A DNA stretch of 64,000 bases from Proteus vulgaris (GCA_901472505.1 LR590468.1:992001-1056000); one strand, 5' to 3'; counted from the stretch's first letter, positions 1-11,248 are shown. The notes: generated from the sequence alone by a model not told the origin. A program made the numbers and translations.

Positions 1-150
1 CGAAAAATTGTTGGCTGGAAAGTTGACCACAGCGATATTGATAATAAATGGTCTATCAATGTGGAACTCAGAGGCCTAAGTAACAATCATAGTTTGGGTA
101 GCCAGAAAATGCTTGAACGCGGTATCTTACCTTATCAAAGAGCATTCTGA
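1..150 (+). CDS. lptD: LPS-assembly outer-membrane protein LptD, C-terminal end only
   Basis: The window opens inside a reading frame of 49 codons ending in TGA at 148-150. It encodes the last beta-strands of LptD and finishes in a terminal Phe (…YQRAF), as outer-membrane barrels usually do. LptD (Imp/OstA) with LptE inserts lipopolysaccharide into the outer leaflet. Identity rests on this short tail plus its position directly upstream of surA, the conserved enterobacterial arrangement (lptD-surA-pdxA-rsmA-apaGH). The start lies outside the window. Confidence 0.85.
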   Translation, partial: RKIVGWKVDHSDIDNKWSINVELRGLSNNHSLGSQKMLERGILPYQRAF

Positions 151-227
151 TTTAATCAGACTACGGAATTGGCTGAATAAATATGTCAACCCGCAATAAG
201 ATGCGGAAAATACATAATGGGAAACTT

Positions 228-1538
228 ATGAAAAATTGGAAAACGCTGTTTATCGGCTTAATGATCACGGTCGGTGCAGCTACCAGCTCAACAACGTTTG
301 CTGCACAAGAATTAAACCGTGTATCGGCTATCGTCAATAACGGTGTCGTTCTAGAAAGTGACGTCAATAGAATGCTACAGACTGTCAAAATGAACGCAAA
401 AAATGCCGGACAGGAAATGCCTGATGAGCAAGTTCTTCGCCAACAAATTCTAGAGCGTTTGGTAATGGATAACATCATTTTGCAAATGGCACAACAAATG
501 CAAATTGATATTCCTGATGCAGCAGTGGAATCTACTATTCAAGGTATTGCTGCTGAAAATAAAATTTCACTTGATCAACTGAAAAAGCGTCTCGCTGCTG
601 ATGGTATTTCTTACAACGATTATCGCCAAGATATTCGTAAAGAAATGATGCTAGCAGAAGTACGCAACAATGAAGTTCGTCGCCGTATTACTATCTTGCC
701 TCAAGAAGTTGATTCTCTTGCTAAGCAAATTGAAGATCAAGCAAGCCAAAGTATTGACCTGAATCTGAGCCATATCTTAATTCCATTATCTGAAAATCCA
801 GCGCCCTCAGAAATAGAAAAAGCGAAGCAAGTGATCGCTCGGATTATGAATCAACTAAAAAATGGTGCTGATTTTGGTAAGTTAGCTGCAACTTATTCTG
901 CTGATCCACAAGCATTAAATGGCGGTAATATGGGTTGGGCATCTATTGATGAATTACCAACACTATTTGCTAAAGAATTAGCAAATGCACAAAAAGGTCA
1001 AATCGTAGGACCTCTACACTCTGGTGTCGGTTTACACATTATCAAGGTAAACGATATTCGAGGCGCATCAAATACACTCTCTGTTACCGAAGTTAAAAGT
1101 CGTCATATTCTGCTAAAAAGCTCTCCAATCATGAATGATGAGCAAGCCTATGCCAAACTACAGCAGATCTCTGCCGATATTCGTAGTGGTAAAATAAGCT
1201 TTGCTGATGCAGCAAAAGAGTACTCTGAAGATCCAGGTTCAGCACTACGTGGCGGTGAGTTAGGATGGTCAATGCCTGATGTTTACGATCCCGCATTCCG
1301 TGATGCGTTAATGCGCTTAAATAAAAATGAATTAAGCCAACCTGTTCGCTCAAACTTTGGCTGGCATTTAATTGAATTAGAAGACACGCGTAGTGTTGAT
1401 AAAACTGATGCTGCAAATAAAGAACAAGCATACCGTTTACTCTTCAATCGTAAGTTTAATGAAGAAGTGCAAAATTGGATGCAAGAGCTACGTGTAGGGG
1501 CTTATGTGAAAATAATGAACGAGAATAATGCAAACTAA
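228..1538 (+). CDS. surA: Periplasmic chaperone / peptidyl-prolyl isomerase SurA
   Basis: SurA escorts unfolded outer-membrane proteins, LptD included, across the periplasm to the BAM complex. The 436-residue product has a signal peptide (MKNWK… to about residue 26, cut before QELNRV), an N-terminal chaperone domain, and two parvulin domains recognisable by their SHILI (about residue 180) and SRHILL (about 290) strands. I prefer the ATG at 228, preceded by GGGA, over an in-frame ATG at 183, because it places the signal peptide at the N-terminus and gives a length near E. coli SurA (428). The 3' end overlaps pdxA by 11 bases. Confidence 0.96.
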   Translation: MKNWKTLFIGLMITVGAATSSTTFAAQELNRVSAIVNNGVVLESDVNRMLQTVKMNAKNAGQEMPDEQVLRQQILERLVMDNIILQMAQQMQIDIPDAAVESTIQGIAAENKISLDQLKKRLAADGISYNDYRQDIRKEMMLAEVRNNEVRRRITILPQEVDSLAKQIEDQASQSIDLNLSHILIPLSENPAPSEIEKAKQVIARIMNQLKNGADFGKLAATYSADPQALNGGNMGWASIDELPTLFAKELANAQKGQIVGPLHSGVGLHIIKVNDIRGASNTLSVTEVKSRHILLKSSPIMNDEQAYAKLQQISADIRSGKISFADAAKEYSEDPGSALRGGELGWSMPDVYDPAFRDALMRLNKNELSQPVRSNFGWHLIELEDTRSVDKTDAANKEQAYRLLFNRKFNEEVQNWMQELRVGAYVKIMNENNAN

Positions 1539-2526
1539 GCAAATAAAACCACTTGTTATCACCCCCGGCGAACCAGCCGGGGTTGGTCCTGATCTGATTA
1601 TCTCATTAGCACAAATGAGTTGGGATTTACCTTGGGTTGTTTGTGCTGATCCTCAGTTACTTAAAACAAGAGCAGAATTATTAAATCTGCCTCTTTCATT
1701 AGTTGAATACAATCCAGACAAGCCACCTCAAGCACACACACCTAGTCAAATTTGTGTACTCCCTATCGCACTTCACTCTAATGTCATTCCAAGTACATTA
1801 GATACGCGCAATGGATTATACGTTGTAGACACATTAGCTCGTGCTTGTGATGGTTGCCTAAACGGTGAATTTTCAGCACTCGTGACGGGACCGGTTCATA
1901 AAGGTATTATCAATGATGCAGGTGTGCATTTTACAGGACACACCGAATTTTTTGCTGATCGGAGCCACTGCGAACGTGTTGTCATGATGCTGGCAACAGA
2001 TACTTTAAGAGTCGCACTTGCAACGACACATTTGCCTTTACGTGATGTGGCGGATGCAATTACAGGTGAGCTACTGCATGAAATTATCACCATTTTAAAC
2101 CACGATTTAAAAACAAAATTTGGTATAGCAGAACCTCAAATTTACGTTTGTGGTCTTAATCCTCATGCAGGAGAAAGCGGTCATATGGGACGTGAGGAAA
2201 TTGACATTATTGAGCCTGCGTTAACACAATTACGTCAGCAAGGTATTTGTCTCCATGGGCCTTATCCTGCTGATACCCTTTTTCAGCCTAAATATTTAAC
2301 ACATGCTGATGCTGTATTAGCGATGTATCACGATCAGGGATTACCTGTGCTAAAATATGAAGGTTTTGGTCGTGCCGTGAATATCACTCTTGGCCTTCCT
2401 TTTATCCGTACTTCTGTTGATCATGGCACCGCCCTTGAGCTTGCAGGTACGAAAAGCGCAGATGCTGGCAGTTTTTGCACCGCATTAAATTTAGCCATTA
2501 ATATGATACAAAATTGTAATGAATAA
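1528..2526 (+). CDS. pdxA: 4-hydroxythreonine-4-phosphate dehydrogenase PdxA
   Basis: PdxA oxidises 4-phosphohydroxy-L-threonine with NAD in pyridoxal 5'-phosphate biosynthesis; the product is then condensed with deoxyxylulose phosphate by PdxJ. The 332-residue protein shows the family start [12 protein letters not shown], the metal-site histidines in GHTEFFAD (about residue 137) and MYHDQGLP (about 268), and the NPHAGE motif. Its start lies within the surA 3' end and its stop overlaps rsmA by 8 bases, so the three are probably translationally coupled. Confidence 0.97.
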   Translation: MQTKQIKPLVITPGEPAGVGPDLIISLAQMSWDLPWVVCADPQLLKTRAELLNLPLSLVEYNPDKPPQAHTPSQICVLPIALHSNVIPSTLDTRNGLYVVDTLARACDGCLNGEFSALVTGPVHKGIINDAGVHFTGHTEFFADRSHCERVVMMLATDTLRVALATTHLPLRDVADAITGELLHEIITILNHDLKTKFGIAEPQIYVCGLNPHAGESGHMGREEIDIIEPALTQLRQQGICLHGPYPADTLFQPKYLTHADAVLAMYHDQGLPVLKYEGFGRAVNITLGLPFIRTSVDHGTALELAGTKSADAGSFCTALNLAINMIQNCNE

Positions 2527-3337
2527 TAGAGTCCATCAGGGGCACTTTGCCCGTAAACGCTTCGGGCAGAACTTTTTAACAGACAGCTATATTATTGAAA
2601 GTATTGTTGAATCTATTTATCCACAACCCGGCGAGGCTATTGTTGAAATTGGCCCCGGTTTAGGTGCTATCACAGAACCCGTTGGCGCCAGAATGGATAA
2701 AATGACAGTCGTTGAAATCGACCGTGATTTAGCTGCTCGTTTAGAAGTTCATCCTACATTAAAAGACAAGCTGACCATCATTCAGCAAGATGCAATGACG
2801 ATTGATTTTGCACAATTAGCAAAAGAACGTCAGCAGCCTCTGCGTGTCTTTGGTAACTTGCCTTATAATATTTCGACACCACTTATGTTCCATCTTTTCA
2901 GTTTTGCCGACGCAATTTCTGATATGACCTTTATGTTGCAAAAAGAAGTAGTTAATCGCCTTGTTGCAGGTCATGGTAGCAAAACTTACGGTCGCTTAAG
3001 TGTAATGGCGCAATATTATTGCCAAATCATTCCTGTACTTGAAGTTCCACCAACTTCATTTAAACCGGCCCCCAAAGTTGATTCAGCGGTTGTTCGCTTG
3101 ATCCCTTATAAAGAAAAACCTTATCCAGTTACGGATATTGCGATGCTAAGCCGTATTACTTCACAAGCCTTCAACCAACGTCGAAAAACATTACGTAACA
3201 GTTTAGGTGGATTGCTAACAGCGGAAGATATGGTGGCACTAGGTATCGACCCGACTGCTCGCGCAGAAAATATTTCTGTTGAGCAATATTGTAAAGTGGC
3301 AAACTGGTTATCGCAAAAGCAAGAGACACAAGCATAA
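2519..3337 (+). CDS. rsmA: 16S rRNA m6,6-A1518/A1519 dimethyltransferase RsmA (KsgA)
   Basis: RsmA dimethylates the two adjacent adenines in the 3' loop of 16S rRNA, a late small-subunit maturation step whose loss gives kasugamycin resistance. At 272 residues it matches E. coli (273). SAM-methyltransferase motifs are visible: GQNFLTD near the N-terminus, motif [11 protein letters not shown] (about 42-51) and the N6-adenine motif NLPYNIS (about 113). The start overlaps the pdxA stop and the gene is followed after 25 bases by apaG. Confidence 0.97.
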   Translation: MNNRVHQGHFARKRFGQNFLTDSYIIESIVESIYPQPGEAIVEIGPGLGAITEPVGARMDKMTVVEIDRDLAARLEVHPTLKDKLTIIQQDAMTIDFAQLAKERQQPLRVFGNLPYNISTPLMFHLFSFADAISDMTFMLQKEVVNRLVAGHGSKTYGRLSVMAQYYCQIIPVLEVPPTSFKPAPKVDSAVVRLIPYKEKPYPVTDIAMLSRITSQAFNQRRKTLRNSLGGLLTAEDMVALGIDPTARAENISVEQYCKVANWLSQKQETQA

Positions 3338-3362
3338 GATAAAGCCAGAGACAGGAGGCATT

Positions 3363-3740
3363 ATGTTCACCTCATCAAAAGTGGCGATACAAGTACAAAG
3401 TGTTTACATTGAAAGCCAATCATCTCCCGAAGATGAACGCTATGTATTTGCTTATACTGTATCAATTCATAATTTGAATAAATGTGCAATTCGCCTCCTG
3501 CGCCGTTACTGGTTAATTACTAATGCACTAGGTAATACGACGGAGGTTCGAGGTGAAGGTGTTGTCGGTGAGCAACCATTAATTGAACCAGGTACTCACT
3601 ACCGTTATACCAGTGGTGCTGTTCTTGAAACACCGATGGGAACAATGGAAGGCCATTATGAAATGATTGATACTGACGGGCGATTATTTCAAATCGAGAT
3701 CCCTGTTTTCCGCCTTGCACTTCCAACATTGATAAATTAA
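3363..3740 (+). CDS. apaG: ApaG protein, Co2+/Mg2+ efflux-associated fold
   Basis: This 125-residue ApaG-family protein is a single fibronectin-III-like beta domain; the family is historically linked to cobalt and magnesium resistance, but its biochemical role is unclear. Family signatures include [17 protein letters not shown] and the C-terminal GTMEGHYEM. The ATG at 3363 has a strong AGGAGG site nine bases upstream and is preferred to a longer frame beginning inside rsmA. It ends two bases before apaH, the conserved pairing. Confidence 0.94.
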   Translation: MFTSSKVAIQVQSVYIESQSSPEDERYVFAYTVSIHNLNKCAIRLLRRYWLITNALGNTTEVRGEGVVGEQPLIEPGTHYRYTSGAVLETPMGTMEGHYEMIDTDGRLFQIEIPVFRLALPTLIN

Positions 3741-3742
3741 TT

Positions 3743-4564
3743 ATGGCAACTTATTTAATTGGTGATATTCACGGGTGTTACTATGAACTGCGCCACCTCC
3801 TGGATAAAGTGAGTTTTGATCCTACAAAAGACACATTGTGGTTAACGGGTGATCTTGTTGCTCGAGGCCCTCATTCACTTGAAGTGCTACGTTTTGTAAA
3901 AAGCTTAGGCTCGTCTTTAAAGCTTGTTTTAGGTAATCATGATCTTCATCTTCTAGGTGTATTTGCAAAAATAAGTCGAAATAAACCAAGAGATAAACTT
4001 AATGAATTACTCAGTGCCCCAGATGCCGATGAATTAATTAATTGGTTAAGACGCCAACCAATACTACAAGTCGATGAAGAAAAGAAAATGATTATGGCGC
4101 ATGCTGGGATCACACCGCAGTGGGATTTAGAAACCGCTAAGATGTGTGCCCGTGAAGTGGAAGCCATTTTAAGCAGTGATAGTTATCCTTTATTCATTAA
4201 CTCAATGTATGGCGATCTCCCCAATAATTGGTCATCAGAACTCACAGGTTTAGCACGACTACGCTTTAGTACCAATGCATTCACTCGAATGCGCTACTGT
4301 TTTCCTAATGGTCAGTTGGATATGATTTGTAAAGACAAACCATTAGAAGCCCCTGCACCATTAAAACCTTGGTTTGATTTACCGAGTCAGCTTCCTGAAG
4401 GTTATAGCATTATTTTTGGCCATTGGGCCTCTCTTGAAGGAAAAGGCACCCCTGATAATGTATATGCTCTCGATACAGGGTGTTGCTGGGGAGGAAACCT
4501 CACTTGCTTGCGCTGGGAAGATAAACAATATTTCACTCAAGCTAGTCTATCTGCACCTAAGTAA
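3743..4564 (+). CDS. apaH: Symmetrical bis(5'-nucleosyl)-tetraphosphatase ApaH
   Basis: ApaH hydrolyses Ap4A and other dinucleoside polyphosphates, including Np4 caps on RNA, to nucleoside diphosphates. The 273-residue protein carries the PPP-family metallophosphatase motifs in order: GDIHG (residues 7-11), GDLVARG (36-42; GDxxxRG) and GNHD (about 64-67), with a later GH pair in IIFGHWA. It is the last gene of the surA-apaH run; a hairpin follows about 20 bases after its stop. Confidence 0.96.
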   Translation: MATYLIGDIHGCYYELRHLLDKVSFDPTKDTLWLTGDLVARGPHSLEVLRFVKSLGSSLKLVLGNHDLHLLGVFAKISRNKPRDKLNELLSAPDADELINWLRRQPILQVDEEKKMIMAHAGITPQWDLETAKMCAREVEAILSSDSYPLFINSMYGDLPNNWSSELTGLARLRFSTNAFTRMRYCFPNGQLDMICKDKPLEAPAPLKPWFDLPSQLPEGYSIIFGHWASLEGKGTPDNVYALDTGCCWGGNLTCLRWEDKQYFTQASLSAPK

Positions 4565-4586
4565 CCCTTTTCATTATCTTCATTTC

Positions 4587-4620
4587 AAGCGCAAGAAATA
4601 AATGCTCTATTTTTGCGCTT
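4587..4620 (+). terminator. Probable terminator after apaH
   Basis: AAGCGCAA (4587-4594) pairs with TTGCGCTT (4613-4620). The stem extends inward through GAAATA and TATTTT with one bulge, and the following sequence is T-rich but lacks a long U-run. It lies just downstream of the apaH stop. Confidence 0.55.
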
Positions 4621-4958
4621 TGCCATTCCGCTTTATTTCTTTTTACCTAATTTACTTTTTTTGATACTAAAGAGAACATTTTTCATACAAAAACGAACAA
4701 TACAAAAAAAGACAAGAATAAAACCTTATTAATCAATAAATTATTTTTTTTCGACAATAAATAAGTAGGAAAAATTACAATATTAAGAATAAAAAATCTC
4801 TATATTGATTAATATCTCATATATTATCCTTATAAAATGAGTTTATTAAAATATAAATAATGATTACCTTTAAATAATGTTTTTTTATAAATAAAATTCT
4901 TAGTTAGAATAATAAATCTTATTTCTTATAATTATTATATTAATAAGATAGGAATAAT
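4621..4958. other. AT-rich intergenic region between apaH and folA, no gene seen
   Basis: Very AT-rich sequence between two convergent genes. I see only short stop-ridden frames, no RNA gene and no clear repeat. It contains several TATAAT-like hexamers, which carry little weight at this composition. Confidence 0.5.
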
Positions 4959-4988
4959 AAAAAGGGAGATATTTAATCTCCCTTTTTA
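4958..4988 (-). terminator. folA terminator
   Basis: AAAAGGGAGAT (4960-4970) pairs with ATCTCCCTTTT (4976-4986) around a five-base loop. A-rich and T-rich flanks would form the U-tract on the minus strand, immediately after the folA stop. Confidence 0.8.
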
Positions 4989-4999
4989 TTTAATTCTTG

Positions 5000-5485
5000 T
5001 TATTTTCTTCTTTTTAATATTTCGAAGCAGTAGTTATGAGAATTGTTTTCATCTGCTTCATGATATTCCATAAAGGTAGAATCCCATTCATCAGGCTCAT
5101 AATCAGGGAATGTTGTATCACCAATTACTTCAGCATCGATGTGTGTTAGATAAAGTGTATTAGCCATAGGTAAAAATTGCTCATACACTTTACCACCACC
5201 GATTACCATAATTTCATCATAATTTTCAGCGGCTTGTAAAGCTTCGTCTACAGACTTAACCCAAACAACGTCACTATCTGTTCCTGGTTGGCTACTTAAA
5301 ACAATATTAAGACGATTTGGTAGAGGACGTCCAATAGATTCATAAGTCACCCGGCCCATAATAACGGGTTTATTTAACGTATTCTTTTTAAACCATGCGA
5401 GGTCACCTGGTAATGTCCAAGGCATTGCCTTTTCCATACCAATAATGCGATCCATCGCTAATGCTGCGATTAAACTAATATTCAT
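5000..5485 (-). CDS. folA: Dihydrofolate reductase, trimethoprim target
   Basis: FolA reduces dihydrofolate to tetrahydrofolate with NADPH. The 161-residue chromosomal-type enzyme has [14 protein letters not shown] at the N-terminus, the [13 protein letters not shown] active-site segment with acidic Asp near position 28, the [13 protein letters not shown] cofactor motif, and the [13 protein letters not shown] glycine pair. Length is normal (E. coli 159), with no sign of a mobile dfrA allele. It is a single-gene unit with its own terminator. Confidence 0.97.
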   Translation of the reverse strand: MNISLIAALAMDRIIGMEKAMPWTLPGDLAWFKKNTLNKPVIMGRVTYESIGRPLPNRLNIVLSSQPGTDSDVVWVKSVDEALQAAENYDEIMVIGGGKVYEQFLPMANTLYLTHIDAEVIGDTTFPDYEPDEWDSTFMEYHEADENNSHNYCFEILKRRK

Positions 5486-5660
5486 TTACACACCTACGGG
5501 TAAAGATGGGAAAAAAACTGCTCACACTATACGTAAAGCTAAAACCTGAGTCGATACAAATTATGCTTCCTTGATAATAAATAATTGCTTTATACTCGAA
5601 GTGTTAACTTAATCATATAAGATTCAATCATTATAATATTGTTATATACAAGGCGCTATT

Positions 5661-6275
5661 ATGCTTGAAACTTCTTTAGTCGTTTTTACAATAGCTTTAC
5701 TTGGCATGATCTCACCAGGTCCTGACTTTTTTCTCGTTGTAAAAAATGCGGCACGTTATCAACGATCTGCAGCAATGATGACAGCAATGGGCATTGTGGC
5801 GGCATTGCTTGTACATATGTCATATTGTGTTGCAGGTATTGCTGTTCTGATTACAACAACACCTTGGCTCTTTTCTATTTTGAAATATGCAGGTGCCATC
5901 TACTTACTATGGATTGGTTTTCAGAGCTTACTCTCAAAATCTAATCATTCGATTAATGAAAAAACTGATAAACATTCACAAGTCAGTTTTAAGAAAGCCT
6001 TTATGCAAGGTTTTCTCTGTAATTTGCTTAATCCTAAAGCAACCTTGTTCTTTCTTGCCGTTTTCACTCAAGTATTAAGTGTTGATTCCAGCATCGGCGA
6101 AAAGTTGTGGTATGCCTTTATTATTTGGGGATTAGCCGTCGTTTACTGGCCATTATTGGTTTTATTAATTCAAAGCGCACCAGTAAGAAAAGTGCTTAAC
6201 AGAGTCCAAAAAAGCATTGATAAAGTACTGGGTGTGGTACTGATTGGATTAGGCATTAAAGTGGCATTGAGTTAA
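5661..6275 (+). CDS. LysE/RhtB-family amino-acid exporter
   Basis: This 204-residue inner-membrane protein of the LysE/RhtB superfamily exports amino acids such as threonine, homoserine or lysine; the substrate cannot be told from sequence. It begins with the family signature GMISPGPDFFLVVKNAA, has about six hydrophobic segments (residues 5-25, 40-65, 68-88, 115-140, 148-168, 185-203) and the conserved NPKATLFFLAVF motif. It stands alone between folA and a convergent unknown gene, with a bidirectional hairpin after its stop. A GGCGC-type RBS is weak. Confidence 0.88.
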   Translation: MLETSLVVFTIALLGMISPGPDFFLVVKNAARYQRSAAMMTAMGIVAALLVHMSYCVAGIAVLITTTPWLFSILKYAGAIYLLWIGFQSLLSKSNHSINEKTDKHSQVSFKKAFMQGFLCNLLNPKATLFFLAVFTQVLSVDSSIGEKLWYAFIIWGLAVVYWPLLVLLIQSAPVRKVLNRVQKSIDKVLGVVLIGLGIKVALS

Positions 6276-6284
6276 ATAAAAAAT

Positions 6285-6311
6285 CCTCTTTAATAATATT
6301 TATTAAAGAGG
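6285..6311. terminator. Bidirectional terminator between the LysE-type gene and an unknown gene
   Basis: Perfect inverted repeat CCTCTTTAATAA (6285-6296) / TTATTAAAGAGG (6300-6311), with A-rich sequence on the left flank. It sits between two convergent genes and could serve both. Confidence 0.75.
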
Positions 6312-6321
6312 AATAACCTAT

Positions 6322-7464
6322 TTATACAAAATTGAAACTCCAATCATTATCACTCTTTAAATAATCAATAACATCCAATAAAACCCTTTCATTCTCAAGA
6401 TAATTAGAATTGTTTTTCATTTTATTTAAAATTACCTCATAATTATCTCTAATAATATTGGCAATATTATTTTTCATTTCATCACTGTTTTTATTCTTAC
6501 TAAATAAATTTTTCATCTTTCTATTATACTCAGATATAAAACATTCATCCCCTGCTGTTTTTTCTTCCTCTTTAACAATATTATCGTATTCTAATAATCC
6601 CGAATTAAGCATATTATCTATAAATTTATTGACGCATTCATTATTTTTCAATTTATTTGTTAACAGGTTTAATATATATTTTCTAAAACTACTATTACTA
6701 TAATTTCCAACATTATACTTGACTGCTTTATCAATAAAACACTTAGTTATATTGATAATAAAATTTTTCTCCATCTCCATCGAGTAAATATCATGCATTG
6801 TATTAACTAAATACATTATTGAATTATCTATTTTATTATATTTTTTTCCATCAAGCTCCTTACAAGCATAATCTATTGCAGTATCAATATACTGCCTATA
6901 ATTAAAGTTAATATAATTTAGCATACTAGCGCATTCTGAACTATGTCTACTCAACTGTTCAAATTTTTCTCTTTGATAATTATTAATCACATCCAGAGAG
7001 ATGCTCATTATAGTAATAAAGTCTCCTTTCGTTTTAGATTTTTCATAGAGATAATTTTGTATTAGTTTTTTAGCATTATCATGACAATCATTTTTTATTG
7101 CCGTATTTAAACTTAAAAAAAACGAATCTAATGATGCTCTCTTAAAACTAATAAAATCAGAGTTTATTAATCTACAATTCTTATATTTTATCTTTTCACC
7201 TCCAGCAAAAAGAGTGAATAAATCATTTACCTTAACATGTTGATGTTTATCTAACAAAAAAGTTAAATCAGTTTTTAAATTAAATATTTTCTTTATAAAA
7301 AAAGATATCTTAGATGAAAAGCTTTTATTTTCCATTCCTACATAAAAACAACTAAAACTGTTTAACACACTATTAATTTCATTTTTTATTTTATATTTTT
7401 CTTTTTGAATTACATCGATATTTTTTATCGAGTTAGCTTGAAAACTAATAGACTTCACATTCAT
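6322..7464 (-). CDS. Unrecognised AT-rich protein, 380 residues
   Basis: I do not recognise this family. The frame is intact with a strong AAGGAG site seven bases before the ATG, so it is probably a real gene. The product is rich in Lys, Asn, Ile and Ser, appears largely alpha-helical, and has neither a signal peptide nor membrane segments. The first 20 residues (MNVKSISFQANS…) are Ser/Asn/Ile-rich, a loose resemblance to type III effector leaders and no more. Base composition is clearly more AT-rich than the flanking housekeeping genes, suggesting acquisition. It lies downstream of and co-oriented with the Pta-like autotransporter but behind that gene's terminator. Confidence 0.7.
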   Translation of the reverse strand: MNVKSISFQANSIKNIDVIQKEKYKIKNEINSVLNSFSCFYVGMENKSFSSKISFFIKKIFNLKTDLTFLLDKHQHVKVNDLFTLFAGGEKIKYKNCRLINSDFISFKRASLDSFFLSLNTAIKNDCHDNAKKLIQNYLYEKSKTKGDFITIMSISLDVINNYQREKFEQLSRHSSECASMLNYINFNYRQYIDTAIDYACKELDGKKYNKIDNSIMYLVNTMHDIYSMEMEKNFIINITKCFIDKAVKYNVGNYSNSSFRKYILNLLTNKLKNNECVNKFIDNMLNSGLLEYDNIVKEEEKTAGDECFISEYNRKMKNLFSKNKNSDEMKNNIANIIRDNYEVILNKMKNNSNYLENERVLLDVIDYLKSDNDWSFNFV

Positions 7465-7517
7465 AATGACTCCTTATTTCATAGTCAAACAATCCTTTAT
7501 TTCCCTACTTTTTCATA

Positions 7518-7552
7518 CAAAAAAAGACCCTTATCACTAAGGGCCTTTTATA
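7518..7552 (-). terminator. Terminator of the Pta-like gene
   Basis: AAAAGACCCTTA and TAAGGGCCTTTT pair around TCAC at about 7522-7549, with A-rich sequence to the left giving a U-tract on the minus strand. It lies 20 bases past the autotransporter stop. Confidence 0.75.
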
Positions 7553-7571
7553 GAAAACAACCTAAATAAAA

Positions 7572-10500
7572 TTAGAAATTAACTTTTAGTGTTGCATTAA
7601 TACCACTTGAACTTACATCACTATTATATTGGCCTTGGTAAGAAAGCCCGAAAGTCGTTGATTTACTTAATTGCGCATCAACACCTAAACCAACACCAAA
7701 CAGATTATCCAGTTTGCCACCACGTAAAGTTGCATCTCCGGAATGAGATAAGAAGAGGCGTGATTCAGGGCGGTTATCACCAAATAAATGACTTGCAGAA
7801 ATATCGCCTTTTAATGCCATATTAACGTTACCAGCCATAAATGGATATCCACCACGTAAACCAATAGTACCTACTTGAATATCTTGTGAATCAGTCTTAG
7901 TGGTAAATTTCATATTACCAACATTTTCATTGATATCATCGGTTGATACACGTAACCAACTGAATCCTGCATATGGCTCAATAGAGTACTGATTAGTATT
8001 AAATTGAGTATAAGCACCTTCTAAGAAAATTTGAGTAATTTTTGCATCATAACTTGTAGAGTTATAACCTGCATTTTGTCCTACCCAAAGTGTTCTTTTA
8101 GCATCTCTATCTTGGTGAGTATGTGTAAAACCATAATTTAATGAAGCCACATCAAGTAGATTAGACACACCATAAGCACCAATATGGATATCGTTGCTAT
8201 CTATTTTACCGTGTTCATTCCCTTTATATTTGGTTGAACCTGCACCAAAGAAGAGGCCTGCTTTGGTATTTTCGGTCACATCTATTTCTGCACCTAATAA
8301 ACCGACATAAAAATCAACATCGATATTACTATGACCATAATCAGCATTGCCCCATTGTCCAATACCCGTCATCCAAATACGTGCATTACTATTATCCAAT
8401 TTAGCATAACGGCCTTGCCCAATCCCCATTGCTTGATCTTTCACAGTGCGTGTTAAACCTAACACATTCACTACACTTGCACTGTTAGCATTAAGGTACA
8501 TATCACTGCCCAATGATCCATAAGTCTTATTCAGATCTTTTTCATTCATTGGTAATACAGCATTGAATAAATCGCCACTGCCTGTGTTATCTAACGTATT
8601 AGCAATAGATCGCCCATTTTCATTATTCGCAAATGTGGCTAAAGAGGTATTTTCTTTCTTACTTAATGTACCTGTAATTGTGTTGTCTTTTACGGAAATA
8701 TTTTTATCAAATAACGCATAATCATTATTCGAAGTCACTTCGTTATTCGCTAACATTTTCGTTTTAGTGCGATTATCAACTAAATTGTCAGCATTAACGG
8801 TGCCTGTCGCGACAGTGTTATTAAGGTAGATATCTTTTAATTGACCTTCACTATCAGCACCAATATCTAAACTTGCCCCTTTATTTAAGGCCATATCTCC
8901 GACATTAACATCATGCCCAACAGTCACTAAGTACGTGCCTTTATCGTTGATATTAATATTGGCTTTGTGGCTTTCGTTTGATGCTAATTGGCCTTGTTGT
9001 GTAAAGGTATCGTTGTAACGATCAATCACACTTAATTTGCCACCATTAACATTAACTGCTTCTGTACCAAATGATTCCGTAAAGCCATATAAAGTCCCTT
9101 GCTCAACTGTTGTACCACCGCGATAAGTATTATCGCCAGTCATCACTAATGTACCTTCACCTTTTTTAACGAGAGAACCATCATATAAACCCGCGTTAAT
9201 TTTAGCCTGAATAGCATCAGCACGTTTTTGGTAATACTCTTTACGCCATTTTTCAGCATCTTCTTTGCTAATAATATGGGAAGTTGGATCTGGGTTACCA
9301 TCGTTGATAACAAAATCCGTACCTAGATTGTAATCCCCGCCAGCTGCAATGCCTTTATCTGTATATTCCTTAAACCATGCAAGATCTTCTTGTTCACGTA
9401 AATCTAATGCGGTCTGTGAAATATCATTTGTCCAAACATCAAGTGGAGTCATGCTTAGGTTATATTCAAATTTACCTAAGAATTGGCCTGGACCATACAT
9501 CCCTTTATCTAAATCCGGTGTACCCCAACCATAACGTATATCTGGCGTCCCTTCTGCTGCCGTCCAGCTATCATATAAAGAGCCATCTGGATTACGGTGA
9601 TTGGCTGTTGTAAACATCACATCACGTATTTGCATCGCATTCATCGACTCGTAACGTGACATCAATACGCCCATAGCACCTGTCACGTGGGGCGCTGCCA
9701 TTGATGTACCACTAAAGGTATCCCAACCTGCATTTCCCTCTTCATCAACAATTGACGAATAAATGTAACGACCTGGTGCAACAACCGTCCACCATTTCGC
9801 ATTACCCGCTTCATTGAAGATTTTTTCTAATTCATAACCCGATTTGTCCGCATTCTGTTTCAGTCCCGCAACCGCAATCCAATGTTTTTCTGCTTCAGGA
9901 TTAAAGTAAGGATAAAGAGGGCGATAATAAGGTTGAGCAAAGTCACGGTTACCGGTTGTAAAGACTTGTACAACGTTAGTGCCTTTTACTGCGTCATAAG
10001 CCGCATCAACAAAGGAAGGTTTATCGCCATAGACTTTTTTAAAGTAGAAATATTCATATTCCGTTTGCGCAGTCGTATCTACTGGCATATGAACGGTTGT
10101 ATTACCACCATCTGGGCCCAACGTTTTATCTTGATTAATAATACGAGGGTTGGTTCCCCAGCTATTATTAATTACCTGAGCCCCTGCATCGACCATGGCT
10201 TTCCAGCCCGTATAGAAATAGGTGTAATCTTGGTAAGGCCCATAGTTATTACTATCTGTTGCGCCTGTATTTCCTAAATAAACATCAGCACCCCATGCAT
10301 ACCATTACCGTCACGGCTTGCGCCTACGGTGCCTGTAACATGTGTTCCGTGTGTATCATTCACACCTTTGATCCAACCTCCATCAACATCAAAGACCTGA
10401 CCTTTTTCATAATGTCCCCCCATTTCCTGAGGATAACGCATGCCAGTTGAACCATATTGGCCTTTGGCTTTCACAGCATGAAACCGAGCATCATTCAATT

Positions 10501-10792
10501 CGGGATGTGATAATAATGCACCAGAGTCCATTACACCGATTTTGGCACCTTGCCCATGAAAACCAAGTGCATAAGCATGAGAGGCATTCATAGCCGCCAA
10601 GCCCCAGTCTTTTTGATATTCCTGGCTTTCCCAACTTTTTGTATCACCTAATTGTCCAGCTTCTGAATATGCAATGGAATATCCAGAAAAAAGTAACGCG
10701 GATGCAACAAGGGAGAGTTGAAATATATTTTTATTTATTCTATTTTTTTTATTCATTTTGTGATGATGACTTAAAGCTATTTCTTTGTTCAT
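7572..10792 (-). CDS. pta: Subtilisin-like serine protease autotransporter, Pta-like, one frameshift
   Basis: A type Va secreted protease resembling Proteus toxic agglutinin, a surface alkaline protease that aggregates cells and damages host cells. Domains run: signal peptide with a long positively charged leader (residues 1-42), subtilase passenger with Asp89 (VMDSG), His148 (DTHGTHV) and Ser about 364 (SGTSMAAPH), a beta-helical linker with an autotransporter repeat (GTLVMTGDNTYRGGTT), and a beta-barrel ending NATLKVNF. The start at 10792 has GAAGG six bases upstream. The frame breaks near 10288-10294: after GNGMHGV it is one base short, and the frame resumes as ADVYLGNTGATDS. The rest is intact, about 1,073 residues when repaired. 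Sequencing error is likelier than real loss, but phase variation or strain inactivation cannot be excluded. Confidence 0.88.
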
Positions 10793-11180
10793 TCTGTACC
10801 TTCAGTTATATTAAAATTAATAACGTTTATTAAGGATCAAAAACAAAAGACGCAAAGATTCTCTTGTTTCTAGAGAAATAATTACTTGAAGGGCATCTCA
10901 AAAATATGATTTTATGCCATAAAAATAGATAGATTGACTAGTCAATCACAAATTAACAGATAGATTAAACAGATTTAGATCGCAATACATTATATTACAA
11001 AAAGTTAAAACTAATTTTAATCAACATTATTTCTATTAATATCAATATTTAAATCAATTTAATAAAGAGAATGTAGATAAAAAAACAATCACACCAAATT
11101 AATTAACAAATTAAACATAAGAATATTATTCTCTATTTAACTTTAGTCGAAAAAATATAATCTGCATTATTTAGATATAA
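10793..11180. other. AT-rich intergenic and promoter region upstream of the Pta-like gene
   Basis: Nearly 400 bases of very AT-rich DNA between ftsP (which ends at its left) and the autotransporter. I see no reading frame or RNA gene. A short TTGACTAGTCAA palindrome at 10933-10944 is the only clear dyad. The autotransporter promoter must lie here but cannot be fixed by eye. Confidence 0.4.
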
Positions 11181-11181
11181 A

Positions 11182-11215
11182 AAAAACAGTATTTTATTTT
11201 AAAAATACTGTTTTT
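11182..11215 (-). terminator. ftsP terminator
   Basis: AAAAACAGTATTTT (11182-11195) pairs perfectly with AAAATACTGTTTTT (11202-11215) around a six-base loop, 30 bases after the ftsP stop. The symmetric A and T runs would allow bidirectional function. Confidence 0.8.
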
Positions 11216-11248
11216 CTTTTAATTTAATTTAGCGCTATTGCTAAGCTG

